A stretch of DNA of 45,826 nucleotides, taken from assembly GCA_020636775.1 (NCBI GenBank), contig JACJXF010000019.1:1-45826 (forward strand), in the 5' to 3' direction. A model generated the notes under the pieces. It did not search any database. It saw only the letters and a list, made by a program, of their open reading frames with translations, and was not told the origin of the DNA. The DNA comes from Bacteroidales bacterium. GTDB lineage: Bacteria; Bacteroidota; Bacteroidia; Bacteroidales; GCA-2748055. Made by a program: the position numbers and the translations under genes. How positions within the stretch are numbered: position 1 is the first letter of the stretch; the number at the start of each line of letters is the position of its first letter. Shown here in pieces: positions 25,638 through 32,849 of the stretch.

Positions 25638-25928
25638 CTATCTTCTCCTTCTGCCTGATTTTCCGCCTAAGAAGCCCCATCCTCCACTTCCAAGAATAAA
25701 TCCGAAGGCATACCAGGCACCGTTGTTATTTTGAGCATATACTGTAATATCATCACGGAACAGGGATATCACCAGATCAACCGGCGCAATTATGCCGTGC
25801 CATAGTCCGCCCCAAAATCCAAAAGTTTTGCCATTCAGACAGGCAGCAGTGTTTTCGGCGTTTGTGCAGGATGAGATCAGTATGATAATTGACAGGATCA
25901 AAAGAAAGGGGATAACTTTATTCTTCAT
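25638..25928 (-). CDS. Small conserved lipoprotein with WGGLWHGIIAP motif
   Basis: A 96-residue protein with lipobox LISSC (Cys21) after MKNKVIPFLLILSIIILISS. The mature part contains FGFWGGLWHGIIAPVDLVIS (a hydrophobic hairpin-like segment), then NNNGAWYAFGFILGSGGWGF and an Arg-rich tail (GRRRR). I recall similar small proteins in other Bacteroidota annotated only as hypothetical. Function is unknown. The composition suggests an inner-membrane-associated lipoprotein with one or two membrane-embedded segments and a positively charged end. It is a single gene between two larger, unrelated genes. Confidence 0.75.
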   Translation of the reverse strand: MKNKVIPFLLILSIIILISSCTNAENTAACLNGKTFGFWGGLWHGIIAPVDLVISLFRDDITVYAQNNNGAWYAFGFILGSGGWGFLGGKSGRRRR

Positions 25929-26010
25929 AGCTGGTGAATATTTTAGTTTATATCATACTAAAGTACAATATTTACCCCAAAATAAACAATCATATACCAG
26001 GCTGAAGAGT

Positions 26011-26037
26011 AAAAAAAAAGACAGCTAAAAGCTGTCT
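26011..26037 (-). terminator. Intrinsic terminator of the acidic-protein gene
   Basis: On the minus strand, AGACAGCT (26037-26030), loop TTT and AGCTGTCT (26026-26019) form a perfect 8-bp stem followed by eight T residues (26018-26011). It lies 10 bases after the stop of the 125-residue protein gene (stop at 26047), so it is a classic rho-independent terminator for that single-gene transcript. Confidence 0.92.
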
Positions 26038-26046
26038 GAGAATGAA

Positions 26047-26424
26047 TTAAAATCCGAAACCGTCGGAATCATCATAAAAGCCCCCTGAACCACCAGGCTC
26101 ATCATAATCATCGTCGAATGAATCATCAACAATTCCAAGGCCCTTTAAGTCGTCAGCACTAAAATTTTCATTTTCATCAAAAGAATTTTCTTCCTCCTCA
26201 TAAATTTCATACTTCTCACCCAGCTTTTCAACAGCTTCATCTGAAAATGCAAATTCATCATGCATGTCTTCAAGCTTCTCCATAATATTGTCGGTAAAGC
26301 AGAAGACAGGGTTTTCAAGAATACAGGTTTCAATGTACTCAGGGTCCTTCATAAAAACATCTTTCAAGGGCTGACCCTTGTATTCTCCGAAATCCAGCTT
26401 TGTGTTTAAACTATATAATTTCAT
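26047..26424 (-). CDS. Small acidic protein with exonuclease X C-terminal-like (DUF3820-like) domain
   Basis: A 125-residue cytoplasmic protein in two parts. Residues 1-45 (LDFGEYKGQPLKDVFMKDPE, then YIETCILENPVFCF) resemble the 'FGKYKGKPL...DPEYLxWxxxN' domain found at the C-terminus of exonuclease X-like proteins and in DUF3820. Here it stands alone with no nuclease domain. Residues 60-125 are very acidic and low-complexity (FDDDYDEPGGSGGFYDDSDG), ending GFGF. Such acidic tails can mimic nucleic acid or bind basic partners. The gene is monocistronic: it has a good promoter and a strong terminator. Function unknown; a DNA-repair-adjacent role is only a guess from the N-terminal domain. Confidence 0.75.
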   Translation of the reverse strand: MKLYSLNTKLDFGEYKGQPLKDVFMKDPEYIETCILENPVFCFTDNIMEKLEDMHDEFAFSDEAVEKLGEKYEIYEEEENSFDENENFSADDLKGLGIVDDSFDDDYDEPGGSGGFYDDSDGFGF

Positions 26425-26483
26425 GATCTAATGAATATTAATATTCTATTCTCGTTTCCTTCATTTGCTTCATTAGCATACAG

Positions 26484-26518
26484 CAAATATATTTTTTTTA
26501 CTTTTTAAAAAAACCAAA
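26484..26518 (-). promoter_or_regulatory. Bacteroidota-type promoter for the acidic-protein gene
   Basis: On the minus strand a TTTG (26518-26515) is followed after 23 bases by TATATTTG (26491-26484), both perfect matches to the -33 and -7 consensus, with a spacer at the long end. The ATG at 26424 lies about 55 bases beyond the expected start site. Confidence 0.55.
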
Positions 26519-26704
26519 GAATTACAAAAAATTCAAAAAAAAATTAAAAAACTAACAAAGCCTTATAATACAACAATATAGAATGCCGGTAAAATTGAAA
26601 AACAGAGCTTTTCAAGGCACTAAACAGGAATAATTGAATTTTTAACAGTCCAATTTGACTCATTTGGCATCAGCTTTTGGCCAAACTTTATGAAGTTATG
26701 GTAT

Positions 26705-27649
26705 TTAGTGTTCCACAACCACCACAATTTTGCCTCTGGCTCTTTCTGTTTCACTATAGCTATGCGCTTCTGCCATTTTCTCAAGCGGGAATGTCTTGTC
26801 AATTATGACTTTTATCTTTTTTGTGGCGATCATATTCATTACTTCTCTCAGATCATCCATATCCGGGTGTAACATAAATCCCTTTGACTTTCTTCCCGGA
26901 TTTAGTCGTGTTATCATAGAAGTAATATATAATGGAAAGGAGGGGCTGATATTTACATAAATCCCTCTTTTCTTTAAGACCCTGTATGTTTGCCAGAAAC
27001 TCCGGTAACCAACAGCATCAAAAACGATATTGTATTTTTTAGGCAGCCTGGTGAAATCCGTTTCCTTATAATCAATGATAACATCTGCACCCAGACTCTT
27101 CACAAGATCGAAATTTCTGGCACTGCAGACTGCCGTAACTTTAGCTCCTAAAACTTTGGCAATCTGAACCGCATATGTTCCTACTCCCCCGGAAGCCCCG
27201 TTAACAATAACATCCATTCCGGCTTTAATTTTTCCTTTGTTCCTGAGTCCCTGAAGGGCAGTCATTCCAGCTACAGCCATTGTGGAAGCTTCCTCGAAAC
27301 TAATATTATCAGGCAGAACAACGGTTCTGGATTCATCTGCAACGGCATATTCGGCATAGCCTCCACCTTCATATCCTTTTCCTGCGAAAACCCTTTGTCC
27401 CTTTTTCAAATTCTTTACATCAGCACCGGTTTCCTCAATAACTCCCGAGAACTCAATCCCAAGAATTTTCGGGAACTTTTTATTGAGCAGCATTTTCAGA
27501 TTTCCTTTCCGGATTTTCCAATCGACCGGGTTAATAGATACAGCGTGAATCTTAATTAAAACCTCCTTTGGTCCTGGAACAGGTCTGGGTATGTCGGCAA
27601 TAGTAATTACTTCAGGACCTCCATACTTTTTTATTATGGCTGCTTTCAT
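26705..27649 (-). CDS. Zinc-independent MDR oxidoreductase (quinone oxidoreductase-like)
   Basis: A 314-residue medium-chain dehydrogenase/reductase. Residues about 1-125 form the GroES-like domain (PGPKEVLIKIHAVSINPVDW, GIEFSGVI) and residues about 126-270 the Rossmann domain with NGASGGVG (150-157), the NAD(P)-binding motif of the quinone-oxidoreductase group. The catalytic zinc ligands of alcohol dehydrogenases are absent, so this is an NADPH-dependent reductase acting on quinones, enones or similar; the true substrate is unknown. It appears to be a single gene. The roughly 280-base stretch between it and the next gene is AT-rich and holds no other gene. Confidence 0.88.
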   Translation of the reverse strand: MKAAIIKKYGGPEVITIADIPRPVPGPKEVLIKIHAVSINPVDWKIRKGNLKMLLNKKFPKILGIEFSGVIEETGADVKNLKKGQRVFAGKGYEGGGYAEYAVADESRTVVLPDNISFEEASTMAVAGMTALQGLRNKGKIKAGMDVIVNGASGGVGTYAVQIAKVLGAKVTAVCSARNFDLVKSLGADVIIDYKETDFTRLPKKYNIVFDAVGYRSFWQTYRVLKKRGIYVNISPSFPLYITSMITRLNPGRKSKGFMLHPDMDDLREVMNMIATKKIKVIIDKTFPLEKMAEAHSYSETERARGKIVVVVEH

Positions 27650-27753
27650 ATGATTAATGCTTAAAAAGTGAGATTAGGATTAATAAAAATACATAATAAT
27701 CCAAACAGCTAAAAATAATAAGACTTAAAATTGTTGCCTCCGGGTACAAGCTG

Positions 27754-28686
27754 TCAGAACCAGTTTAATTTTCTGAATAATAAGGTTATCCCTACCGTGA
27801 TACCGGCTGCAATGAGAACAGCAATGCTGAAGCCGTAACGGTTTGTTTCAAGAAAATTTATCAGATTCATGCCAAAAAAACTGGATACCAGAGTAGGCAG
27901 GGCAACAACAATGGTTATGGACGTTAGTCGTTTCATAATAACGTTTAGATTGTTGGAGATAATTGAAGAATAGGCATTCATCATACTCTTTTGAATATCG
28001 CTGTAAATATTTGCCATCTCAATTGCCTGTTTGTTCTCAATGATCACATCCTCCAGGTCATCTTCATCAACGGTATTCAGGATTGGATATCTGGAAGATC
28101 TGATTTTTGCCAGCAATAACTCATTCGATTTAAGTGAGGTAATAAAATATACCAGGCACTTTTCCATTCCAAGCACCTTATGCAGCACCTCATTTTTCGC
28201 GAGTTTACTCAGGTCTTTTTCAATCTGGTTCGACGTTATGCTTATTTGCTTGAGATTCTTCAGGTAGGAGGTAGCCGATCTCAGGAACAGATGCATGATA
28301 AAATCATCCTTATCATTCAGATTTATTTTCTGGCTATAGGGATAACGGGTTAACTCCCTTATAACGTCGCAATCCTGCGCACATAAGGTCATCATGAAAT
28401 TACTGGAAAGCAACACTCCCAAGGGAACCGTATAAAAGGGCTGGGTGGTACTGCTGGGATCATGGATGGGAATCCTGATGATAATGAGTAACCATTTTCC
28501 TTCCACCTCAAGCCTGGAACGTTCATCAGTATCCAGCACATCAGTTACTATTTCTTCTGGAACCTTAAATTTATTGATTAACATGGAAACCTCGGAAGGA
28601 GTGGGGTTTACTACATTCATCCAGCAATCTTTTTCAAACTGCCGGATTTGCACCAAACCATTTTGGTTTTTCCAGTATGTGATCAT
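27754..28686 (-). CDS. corA: CorA-family magnesium/divalent cation transporter
   Basis: A CorA/MIT-family channel of 310 residues. The signature Gly-Met-Asn lies in SSFFGMNLINF (272-274), between two C-terminal membrane segments (about 257-273 and 285-304); the N-terminal two thirds form the cytoplasmic funnel and long helix. CorA pentamers import Mg2+ (some members move Co2+, Ni2+ or Zn2+). I start it at the ATG at 28686, not six codons earlier at 28704: a perfect AAGGAGG Shine-Dalgarno ends 5 bases before 28686, while the earlier ATG lies in a hairpin loop. So strong a Shine-Dalgarno is rare in Bacteroidota and is itself buried in a hairpin, suggesting translational control. The leader is described separately. 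Confidence 0.92.
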   Translation of the reverse strand: MITYWKNQNGLVQIRQFEKDCWMNVVNPTPSEVSMLINKFKVPEEIVTDVLDTDERSRLEVEGKWLLIIIRIPIHDPSSTTQPFYTVPLGVLLSSNFMMTLCAQDCDVIRELTRYPYSQKINLNDKDDFIMHLFLRSATSYLKNLKQISITSNQIEKDLSKLAKNEVLHKVLGMEKCLVYFITSLKSNELLLAKIRSSRYPILNTVDEDDLEDVIIENKQAIEMANIYSDIQKSMMNAYSSIISNNLNVIMKRLTSITIVVALPTLVSSFFGMNLINFLETNRYGFSIAVLIAAGITVGITLLFRKLNWF

Positions 28687-28815
28687 AACAACCTCCTTAA
28701 GCATTTAGTCTTCAGGAGGCGTCAGTGCAAATGAAGTTCCTCCCTAAAACTGGGTTAATAAATCGTTTAAACGGTATAACGGAACCTCGTCCATATGCGA
28801 ATTGGTATTGATTTG
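28687..28815 (-). promoter_or_regulatory. Structured corA leader with Shine-Dalgarno-sequestering hairpin (candidate Mg2+ regulator)
   Basis: The predicted corA leader is about 130 bases. Its last part folds into a hairpin: CCTCCTGAAG (28719-28710), loop ACTAAATG, and CTTAAGGAGG (28701-28692). Nine of ten positions pair, with one G-A mismatch, and the Shine-Dalgarno sits inside the stem. Upstream, GGGAGG (28744-28739) can pair with the same CCTCCT (one G-U) and would free the Shine-Dalgarno. A further 8-bp stem, GAGGTTCC (28788-28781) with GGAACTTC (28740-28733, one G-U), encloses most of a 16-codon leader ORF. These pairings exclude one another, as in translational switches. Regulation of corA or mgtA by leader peptides (CorL, MgtL) is established in Salmonella. 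Here the mechanism and the signal are inference. Confidence 0.55.
28744..28794 (-). CDS. Candidate corA leader peptide (16 codons)
   Basis: A short ORF runs from ATG at 28794 to TAG at 28744 and encodes MDEVPLYRLNDLLTQF. It begins about 20 bases after the predicted transcript start and ends inside GGGAGG, the segment able to compete for the anti-Shine-Dalgarno strand. The acidic-then-proline start resembles that of Salmonella MgtL (Met-Glu-Pro-Asp-Pro), where N-terminal acidic/proline codons destabilise ribosomes in low Mg2+. No Shine-Dalgarno is seen before it, and an ORF of this size can arise by chance. Confidence 0.35.
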   Translation of the reverse strand: MDEVPLYRLNDLLTQF

Positions 28816-28828
28816 CGCTGCAAATGTA
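28811..28828 (-). promoter_or_regulatory. corA promoter -7 box overlapped by a perfect dyad
   Basis: On the minus strand, TACATTTG (28828-28821) is a perfect -7 box, followed by CAGC. Overlapping it is a perfect 15-bp dyad, ATTTGC-GCT-GCAAAT (28811-28825), which would span the -7 box and the transcript start. A dimeric repressor bound there would block initiation. No clear TTTG is seen at -33. Confidence 0.5.
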
Positions 28829-28942
28829 CAATTTGAAAAAAGAAATAAAAACTCTTTCCGGTATTTTTTTTATAAAATTTCAGATAAAAATATTAATCTT
28901 CCCTGATTAAATTTACCAGGGATTCCATATGTTATAACTGTT

Positions 28943-31576
28943 CTAGTCTACAAGAAATTCGCTTCCTGTTACCTCAAAGCCTGATTTCAGTACCTTACCT
29001 GAATCAATTGCCTTTACAGATGGCTGACATCCCCCTACAAATATTTCAAATAATCCGGGTACTACAACTCTCTGATTATTGTCATTTATAAGGGATAAGT
29101 CGCGCGGTGAAAGCACAAATTCCACAGTTTTACCTTCTCCTGCTTTCAGGTTTATCCTCTTAAATGATTTCAATGCATGAATTGGTGAAGGAAATTTTGG
29201 ATTAACTATTTTCAGATACAGTTCCACTACTTCATCGCCATCCATCTTACCTGAATTCAAGACATCTACGCTAACCTTAAGTGACTGATCCGAACTTATT
29301 GTTTGCGATGCATTAAGATTCGAATAGCTGAAGGTAGTGTAGGACAATCCATAACCAAATTCATACAGGGGAACACCTGAAAAATAGCGGTAAGTCCTGT
29401 TTGTCATGTTATAATCTTCAAAGGGAGGCAAATCCTTAACCGATTTATAAAAGGTCAGAGGAAGTCTGCCGGCAGGATTATAATCTCCGAAAAGTACATC
29501 TGCAATGGCGTTTCCTCCTTCTTCTCCGGGATACCAGGCTTCAACTATGGCCGGAATATTTTCATTCGCCCAGTTCACAGATAATGCACTCCCGTTTAAC
29601 AGTACGAGAACTACCGGTTTTCCGCTTTCTTTAAGTGCTTTGAGAATATTAAGCTGAATAGCAGGAAGATCCAGGGATGTCCGGTCTCCGCCTTTAAATC
29701 CGTCGATATCAACCGACATTTCTTCACCTTCAAGTCCCGCAGATATCCCTCCAACATAAATTATGGCATCTGCCTGCATGGCTGCATTTACAACAGGTGC
29801 CATGGGATCTTTATCAACTTTACCATAAAGCAGACTTGCCACGGCACCGCCTCTTCCCTGAAAGTATTCAGTTACCATCTTATATTTCTGTCCGGCATTA
29901 AGATGCATTTTAAAATATTTTCGAGTGGGGGCATGGGTTGTCCAGAGCTCAAGCATAAGCTTGCCATCAATAAAAATTCTGTATCCGTCGTCTCCGTTGA
30001 ATCCAATCATATAATCGCCATCATCCTTTACTGTCAAATCACCTGTCCATCGTACAGAAAAATCATCGCTAAGTCCTGTTTGAGGGGGATTTTGAGTGTA
30101 ATTGAAATCTACTGTTTTATCTATCCTGCTTAAAACGGGTTGTCCTTCCAGAGAAATATTATTGAAATATTCGGCTTTTAAACCGGCACCATCAGGATTT
30201 GAAAGTAAATCCTCAGGCATAACAGCCATTTGAGGAGCTTCATCGGTAAGACTGCTTCCTGCAGCAAAAATGACATTACAGTCCTTCCCAAGTTTATTTT
30301 TAATTCCCTGAAGCGGGGTAACGGGATTCGACGAAACACCATTGTAATTCCCATAGAGAACATCTGCCATGTCAGCATTGGGGCCAATTACGGCAATGGT
30401 TTTAAGATTTTTCTTAAGGGGAAGGGTATTATTTTCATTTTTAAGCAATACAATGGATTGATGTGCTGCTTTCAGTGCAAGGGCCCTGTGTTCCTTTGAA
30501 TCATTCTCAGTAATAGGAATCTGTGCATATTTTACTTCTGAAGGAGGGTCAAACAATCCAAGCTTAAACCGCGCTGTAAACAGCCTTTTAACACTTACGT
30601 CTATATCAGACTCCTTTAACAGGCCTTGTTCAACAGCTTCTTTCAGACTGCTGTATGTATCTCCGCATTCCAGATCACAGCCGGCAAGTACTCCCAGCGC
30701 TGCTGCTTTCTCGGGAGAATCAACATATTTGTGATTTGCATATATATCTCTTATAGCGCCACAATCGGAAACCACATAACCCTGGAAACCCCATTTATCG
30801 CGCAGAACATCTTTAAGCAGGTAGTCACTTGCACAGCAGGGAACTCCAAGATATCTCTGATACGCTCCCATTATGGAATAGGCTTTTCCTTCAGTTATGC
30901 ATGCATAAAAGGCTGGAGTATAGGTGTCAGCAAAATCACGATAGTCGCACACGGCATCAAAATGATGGCGCAGAGGCTCAGGTCCGCTGTGAACGGCATA
31001 ATGTTTTGGAGTGGATATTACTTTAAAATATTTGGGATCATCACCCTGCAAACCTTTTACAAATGCAACTCCGATCCGGGCCGTCAGATAGGGATCTTCG
31101 CCATAGGTTTCCTGACCTCTTCCCCATCGGGGGTCACGGAATATATTGATATTTGGGGACCAGACGGTAAGCCCCTTGAAAATGCCATGGTCACCCTTTG
31201 ACTGAAAATCATTAAACTTTGCCCGGAATTCGGTTGAAATAACATCGGCTACTTCCTGAATTAGACTATCATTCCAGGTAGCACCCAAGGCAATAGCCTG
31301 GGGAAAAACGGTTGCGACTCCTGCTGCAGCCACTCCATGAAGGCCTTCACTCCACCAGTTGTAATCGGGAATTCCAAGTCTGGGAATCGAATCAGCCTGG
31401 TTCATCATCTGGGAAATCTTCTCTTCAAGGGTCATTCTGGAAACCAGATCGTTTACGCGTTCTTCTATGCTTAAAGCAGGATTCTGAAATGGGAACTCGT
31501 ATTTTTTTCCACACGATGTTAAAAGTAAAATGCCGAAAAGCAAACTCAGATAGAATGAAAATTTCGAAGTGTTCAT
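28943..31576 (-). CDS. GH3 beta-glycosidase (beta-glucosidase/beta-xylosidase type) with PA14 insert
   Basis: A lipoprotein GH3 enzyme of 877 residues from the ATG at 31576; the frame extends 8 codons further to a TTG, but the ATG gives the cleaner signal (MNTSKFSFYLSLLFGILLLT, then SC; lipidated Cys22). The GH3 N-terminal barrel carries the nucleophile Asp271 in YVVSDCGA, with KHYAVHSGPEP as the substrate motif. A PA14 carbohydrate-binding domain (about 464-600, GLKAEYFNNISLEG) is inserted in the second GH3 domain, and a fibronectin-III-like domain ends the protein. SGPEPLRHHFDA is typical of the xylosidase/glucosidase branch annotated xyl3A-like. It should remove terminal sugars from oligosaccharides in the periplasm or at the surface. 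It is divergent from the DoxX-like gene. Confidence 0.92.
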   Translation of the reverse strand: MNTSKFSFYLSLLFGILLLTSCGKKYEFPFQNPALSIEERVNDLVSRMTLEEKISQMMNQADSIPRLGIPDYNWWSEGLHGVAAAGVATVFPQAIALGATWNDSLIQEVADVISTEFRAKFNDFQSKGDHGIFKGLTVWSPNINIFRDPRWGRGQETYGEDPYLTARIGVAFVKGLQGDDPKYFKVISTPKHYAVHSGPEPLRHHFDAVCDYRDFADTYTPAFYACITEGKAYSIMGAYQRYLGVPCCASDYLLKDVLRDKWGFQGYVVSDCGAIRDIYANHKYVDSPEKAAALGVLAGCDLECGDTYSSLKEAVEQGLLKESDIDVSVKRLFTARFKLGLFDPPSEVKYAQIPITENDSKEHRALALKAAHQSIVLLKNENNTLPLKKNLKTIAVIGPNADMADVLYGNYNGVSSNPVTPLQGIKNKLGKDCNVIFAAGSSLTDEAPQMAVMPEDLLSNPDGAGLKAEYFNNISLEGQPVLSRIDKTVDFNYTQNPPQTGLSDDFSVRWTGDLTVKDDGDYMIGFNGDDGYRIFIDGKLMLELWTTHAPTRKYFKMHLNAGQKYKMVTEYFQGRGGAVASLLYGKVDKDPMAPVVNAAMQADAIIYVGGISAGLEGEEMSVDIDGFKGGDRTSLDLPAIQLNILKALKESGKPVVLVLLNGSALSVNWANENIPAIVEAWYPGEEGGNAIADVLFGDYNPAGRLPLTFYKSVKDLPPFEDYNMTNRTYRYFSGVPLYEFGYGLSYTTFSYSNLNASQTISSDQSLKVSVDVLNSGKMDGDEVVELYLKIVNPKFPSPIHALKSFKRINLKAGEGKTVEFVLSPRDLSLINDNNQRVVVPGLFEIFVGGCQPSVKAIDSGKVLKSGFEVTGSEFLVD

Positions 31577-31746
31577 AGCAGCAGTTTTATAGTTATTCAA
31601 TAAATATTACAAAATGAAGGATGCAGGCCCTTAACAAATAATTAACGTAATGAAAACGAACTCATGTTTAGTCGGATTGTTTGGGCTTTGAGTTTTGTGG
31701 TGAGCAAAACAAAAAATAAAATCATACTAATATAAAAATTATATCT

Positions 31747-32115
31747 ATGAAAATTGCAAAATTGATTGCTACTTATGTCTTAGCTCTGCCATTTTTAGTT
31801 TTTGGCCTGAATTTCTTTTTTCACTTTATACCAATGCCGGCTATGAATGAACAGGCGACTGCCTATATCGGTATACTGGTTTCCAGTGGTTTTTTTGCGC
31901 TTCTAAAAGTTATTGAGATCCTTTTAAGCATTTTAATGATGATAAACTTCCGTCGTGTGCTTGCCTATGTTATTATTGCTCCAATCTCGCTCAATATTAT
32001 GCTTTTTGAGATTTTTATAGCAAAACAACCGGGAATTGGAGTATTGCTTGTTGCATTAAACCTCTTTTTACTCATTGCAAATTATTCAAAGTACAAAGCC
32101 TTTGTGACAGCTTAA
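31747..32115 (+). CDS. DoxX-like small membrane protein
   Basis: A 122-residue integral membrane protein with four predicted transmembrane helices (about residues 5-25, 43-65, 70-90 and 96-113). Size, four-helix layout and the motif LPFLVFGLNFF near the N-terminus match the DoxX/DoxD-like superfamily, whose members sit in the inner membrane and are variously linked to quinone or redox functions. The specific role is unknown. It lies 178 bases upstream of the glutathione peroxidase gene on the same strand, with inverted repeats between them. It starts divergently from the GH3 gene. Confidence 0.75.
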   Translation: MKIAKLIATYVLALPFLVFGLNFFFHFIPMPAMNEQATAYIGILVSSGFFALLKVIEILLSILMMINFRRVLAYVIIAPISLNIMLFEIFIAKQPGIGVLLVALNLFLLIANYSKYKAFVTA

Positions 32116-32148
32116 TCTTAATTTAAAAGATTTATTATAAATGGATGA

Positions 32149-32255
32149 GGGAGAAAAGCAGATTATTTTTTGGGTTAAGAGGATAGGAACGTAGAATTAA
32201 GTCAATTGCAATAAAATGCAAGTGTATTAGTTCTATAAGAGTCTGCTTTTTTCCC
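32149..32255 (+). repeat. Nested inverted repeats between the DoxX-like gene and gpx
   Basis: An outer pair of 14-base arms, GGGAGAAAAGCAGA (32149-32162) and TCTGCTTTTTTCCC (32242-32255), pairs with a single G-T position. Inside it is a small hairpin, TTGCA-ATAAAA-TGCAA (32206-32221). Transcribed, the region could fold into a long structured element ending 38 bases before the gpx start. It could be a leader, a processing site or a small RNA; the T-run is inside the stem, so it is not an ordinary terminator. Confidence 0.5.
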
Positions 32256-32293
32256 GATTCCATTTTATTAGATTATACCAAAATAGTTATATA

Positions 32294-32824
32294 ATGAACT
32301 TTTCAGATTTATTTAAAAGTAAAAAAAATCCATCAACTGAAGTCCCAAATGATTTCTATAGCCTTAGTGCTAAAGATATTGACGGGAAGGATTTCAGTTT
32401 TGCCAGTTTGAAAGGTAAGAAAATATTGCTGGTAAATGTGGCTTCAAAATGTGGATTCACTCCTCAATATGCTGAATTAGAGAAACTATATAAGGAATTT
32501 GGGGGAGAGCGATTTGAAATTATTGGATTCCCTTCCAATGATTTTCTGAAACAGGAGAGTGGAACTGAAAAGGAAATAAAGGAATTTTGCCAGTTGAATT
32601 ATGGCGTAAGTTTTCCAATGATGAGTAAGATAAAGGTTAGGGGTAATTCTAAACATCCTGTTTACCAATGGCTTACTTCAAAGAAAAAAAACGGATATAA
32701 GGATTCCAGAGTGAAATGGAATTTCCAGAAATATCTCATTAGCCCCGGTGGTGAAATTATTGATATTTTAGCTCCTTCAGAAAGTCCTTACTCAGAGAAA
32801 ATACTCAAATTTATTCAGAACTGA
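32294..32824 (+). CDS. Glutathione peroxidase-family thiol peroxidase (BtuE-like)
   Basis: A 176-residue cytoplasmic peroxidase. Peroxidatic Cys53 lies in NVASKCGFTPQY, Gln87 in FLKQESG and Trp142-Asn143 in VKWNFQKYL, completing the family's catalytic set with cysteine rather than selenocysteine. The usual FPCNQF motif reads FPSNDF, so the middle cysteine of plant-type enzymes is missing. Cys99 (KEFCQLNYG) is at the place of the resolving cysteine, so thioredoxin-dependent 2-Cys catalysis is likely (inference). The enzyme would reduce hydrogen or lipid peroxides. It converges on the Dabb-protein gene with a 25-base gap that holds only AT-rich dyads. Confidence 0.92.
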   Translation: MNFSDLFKSKKNPSTEVPNDFYSLSAKDIDGKDFSFASLKGKKILLVNVASKCGFTPQYAELEKLYKEFGGERFEIIGFPSNDFLKQESGTEKEIKEFCQLNYGVSFPMMSKIKVRGNSKHPVYQWLTSKKKNGYKDSRVKWNFQKYLISPGGEIIDILAPSESPYSEKILKFIQN

Positions 32825-32849
32825 TTATCAGTAAAATTGATCCTTAATT

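Noticed and set aside
28684..28704. corA starting at the upstream ATG (28704)
   Set aside because: That ATG lies in the loop of the hairpin and has no Shine-Dalgarno; the ATG at 28686 has a perfect one at the right distance.
30626..31201. 191-codon ORF antisense to the GH3 gene
   Set aside because: It lies entirely opposite a conserved GH3 catalytic domain; its length is a by-product of the codon pattern on the coding strand.
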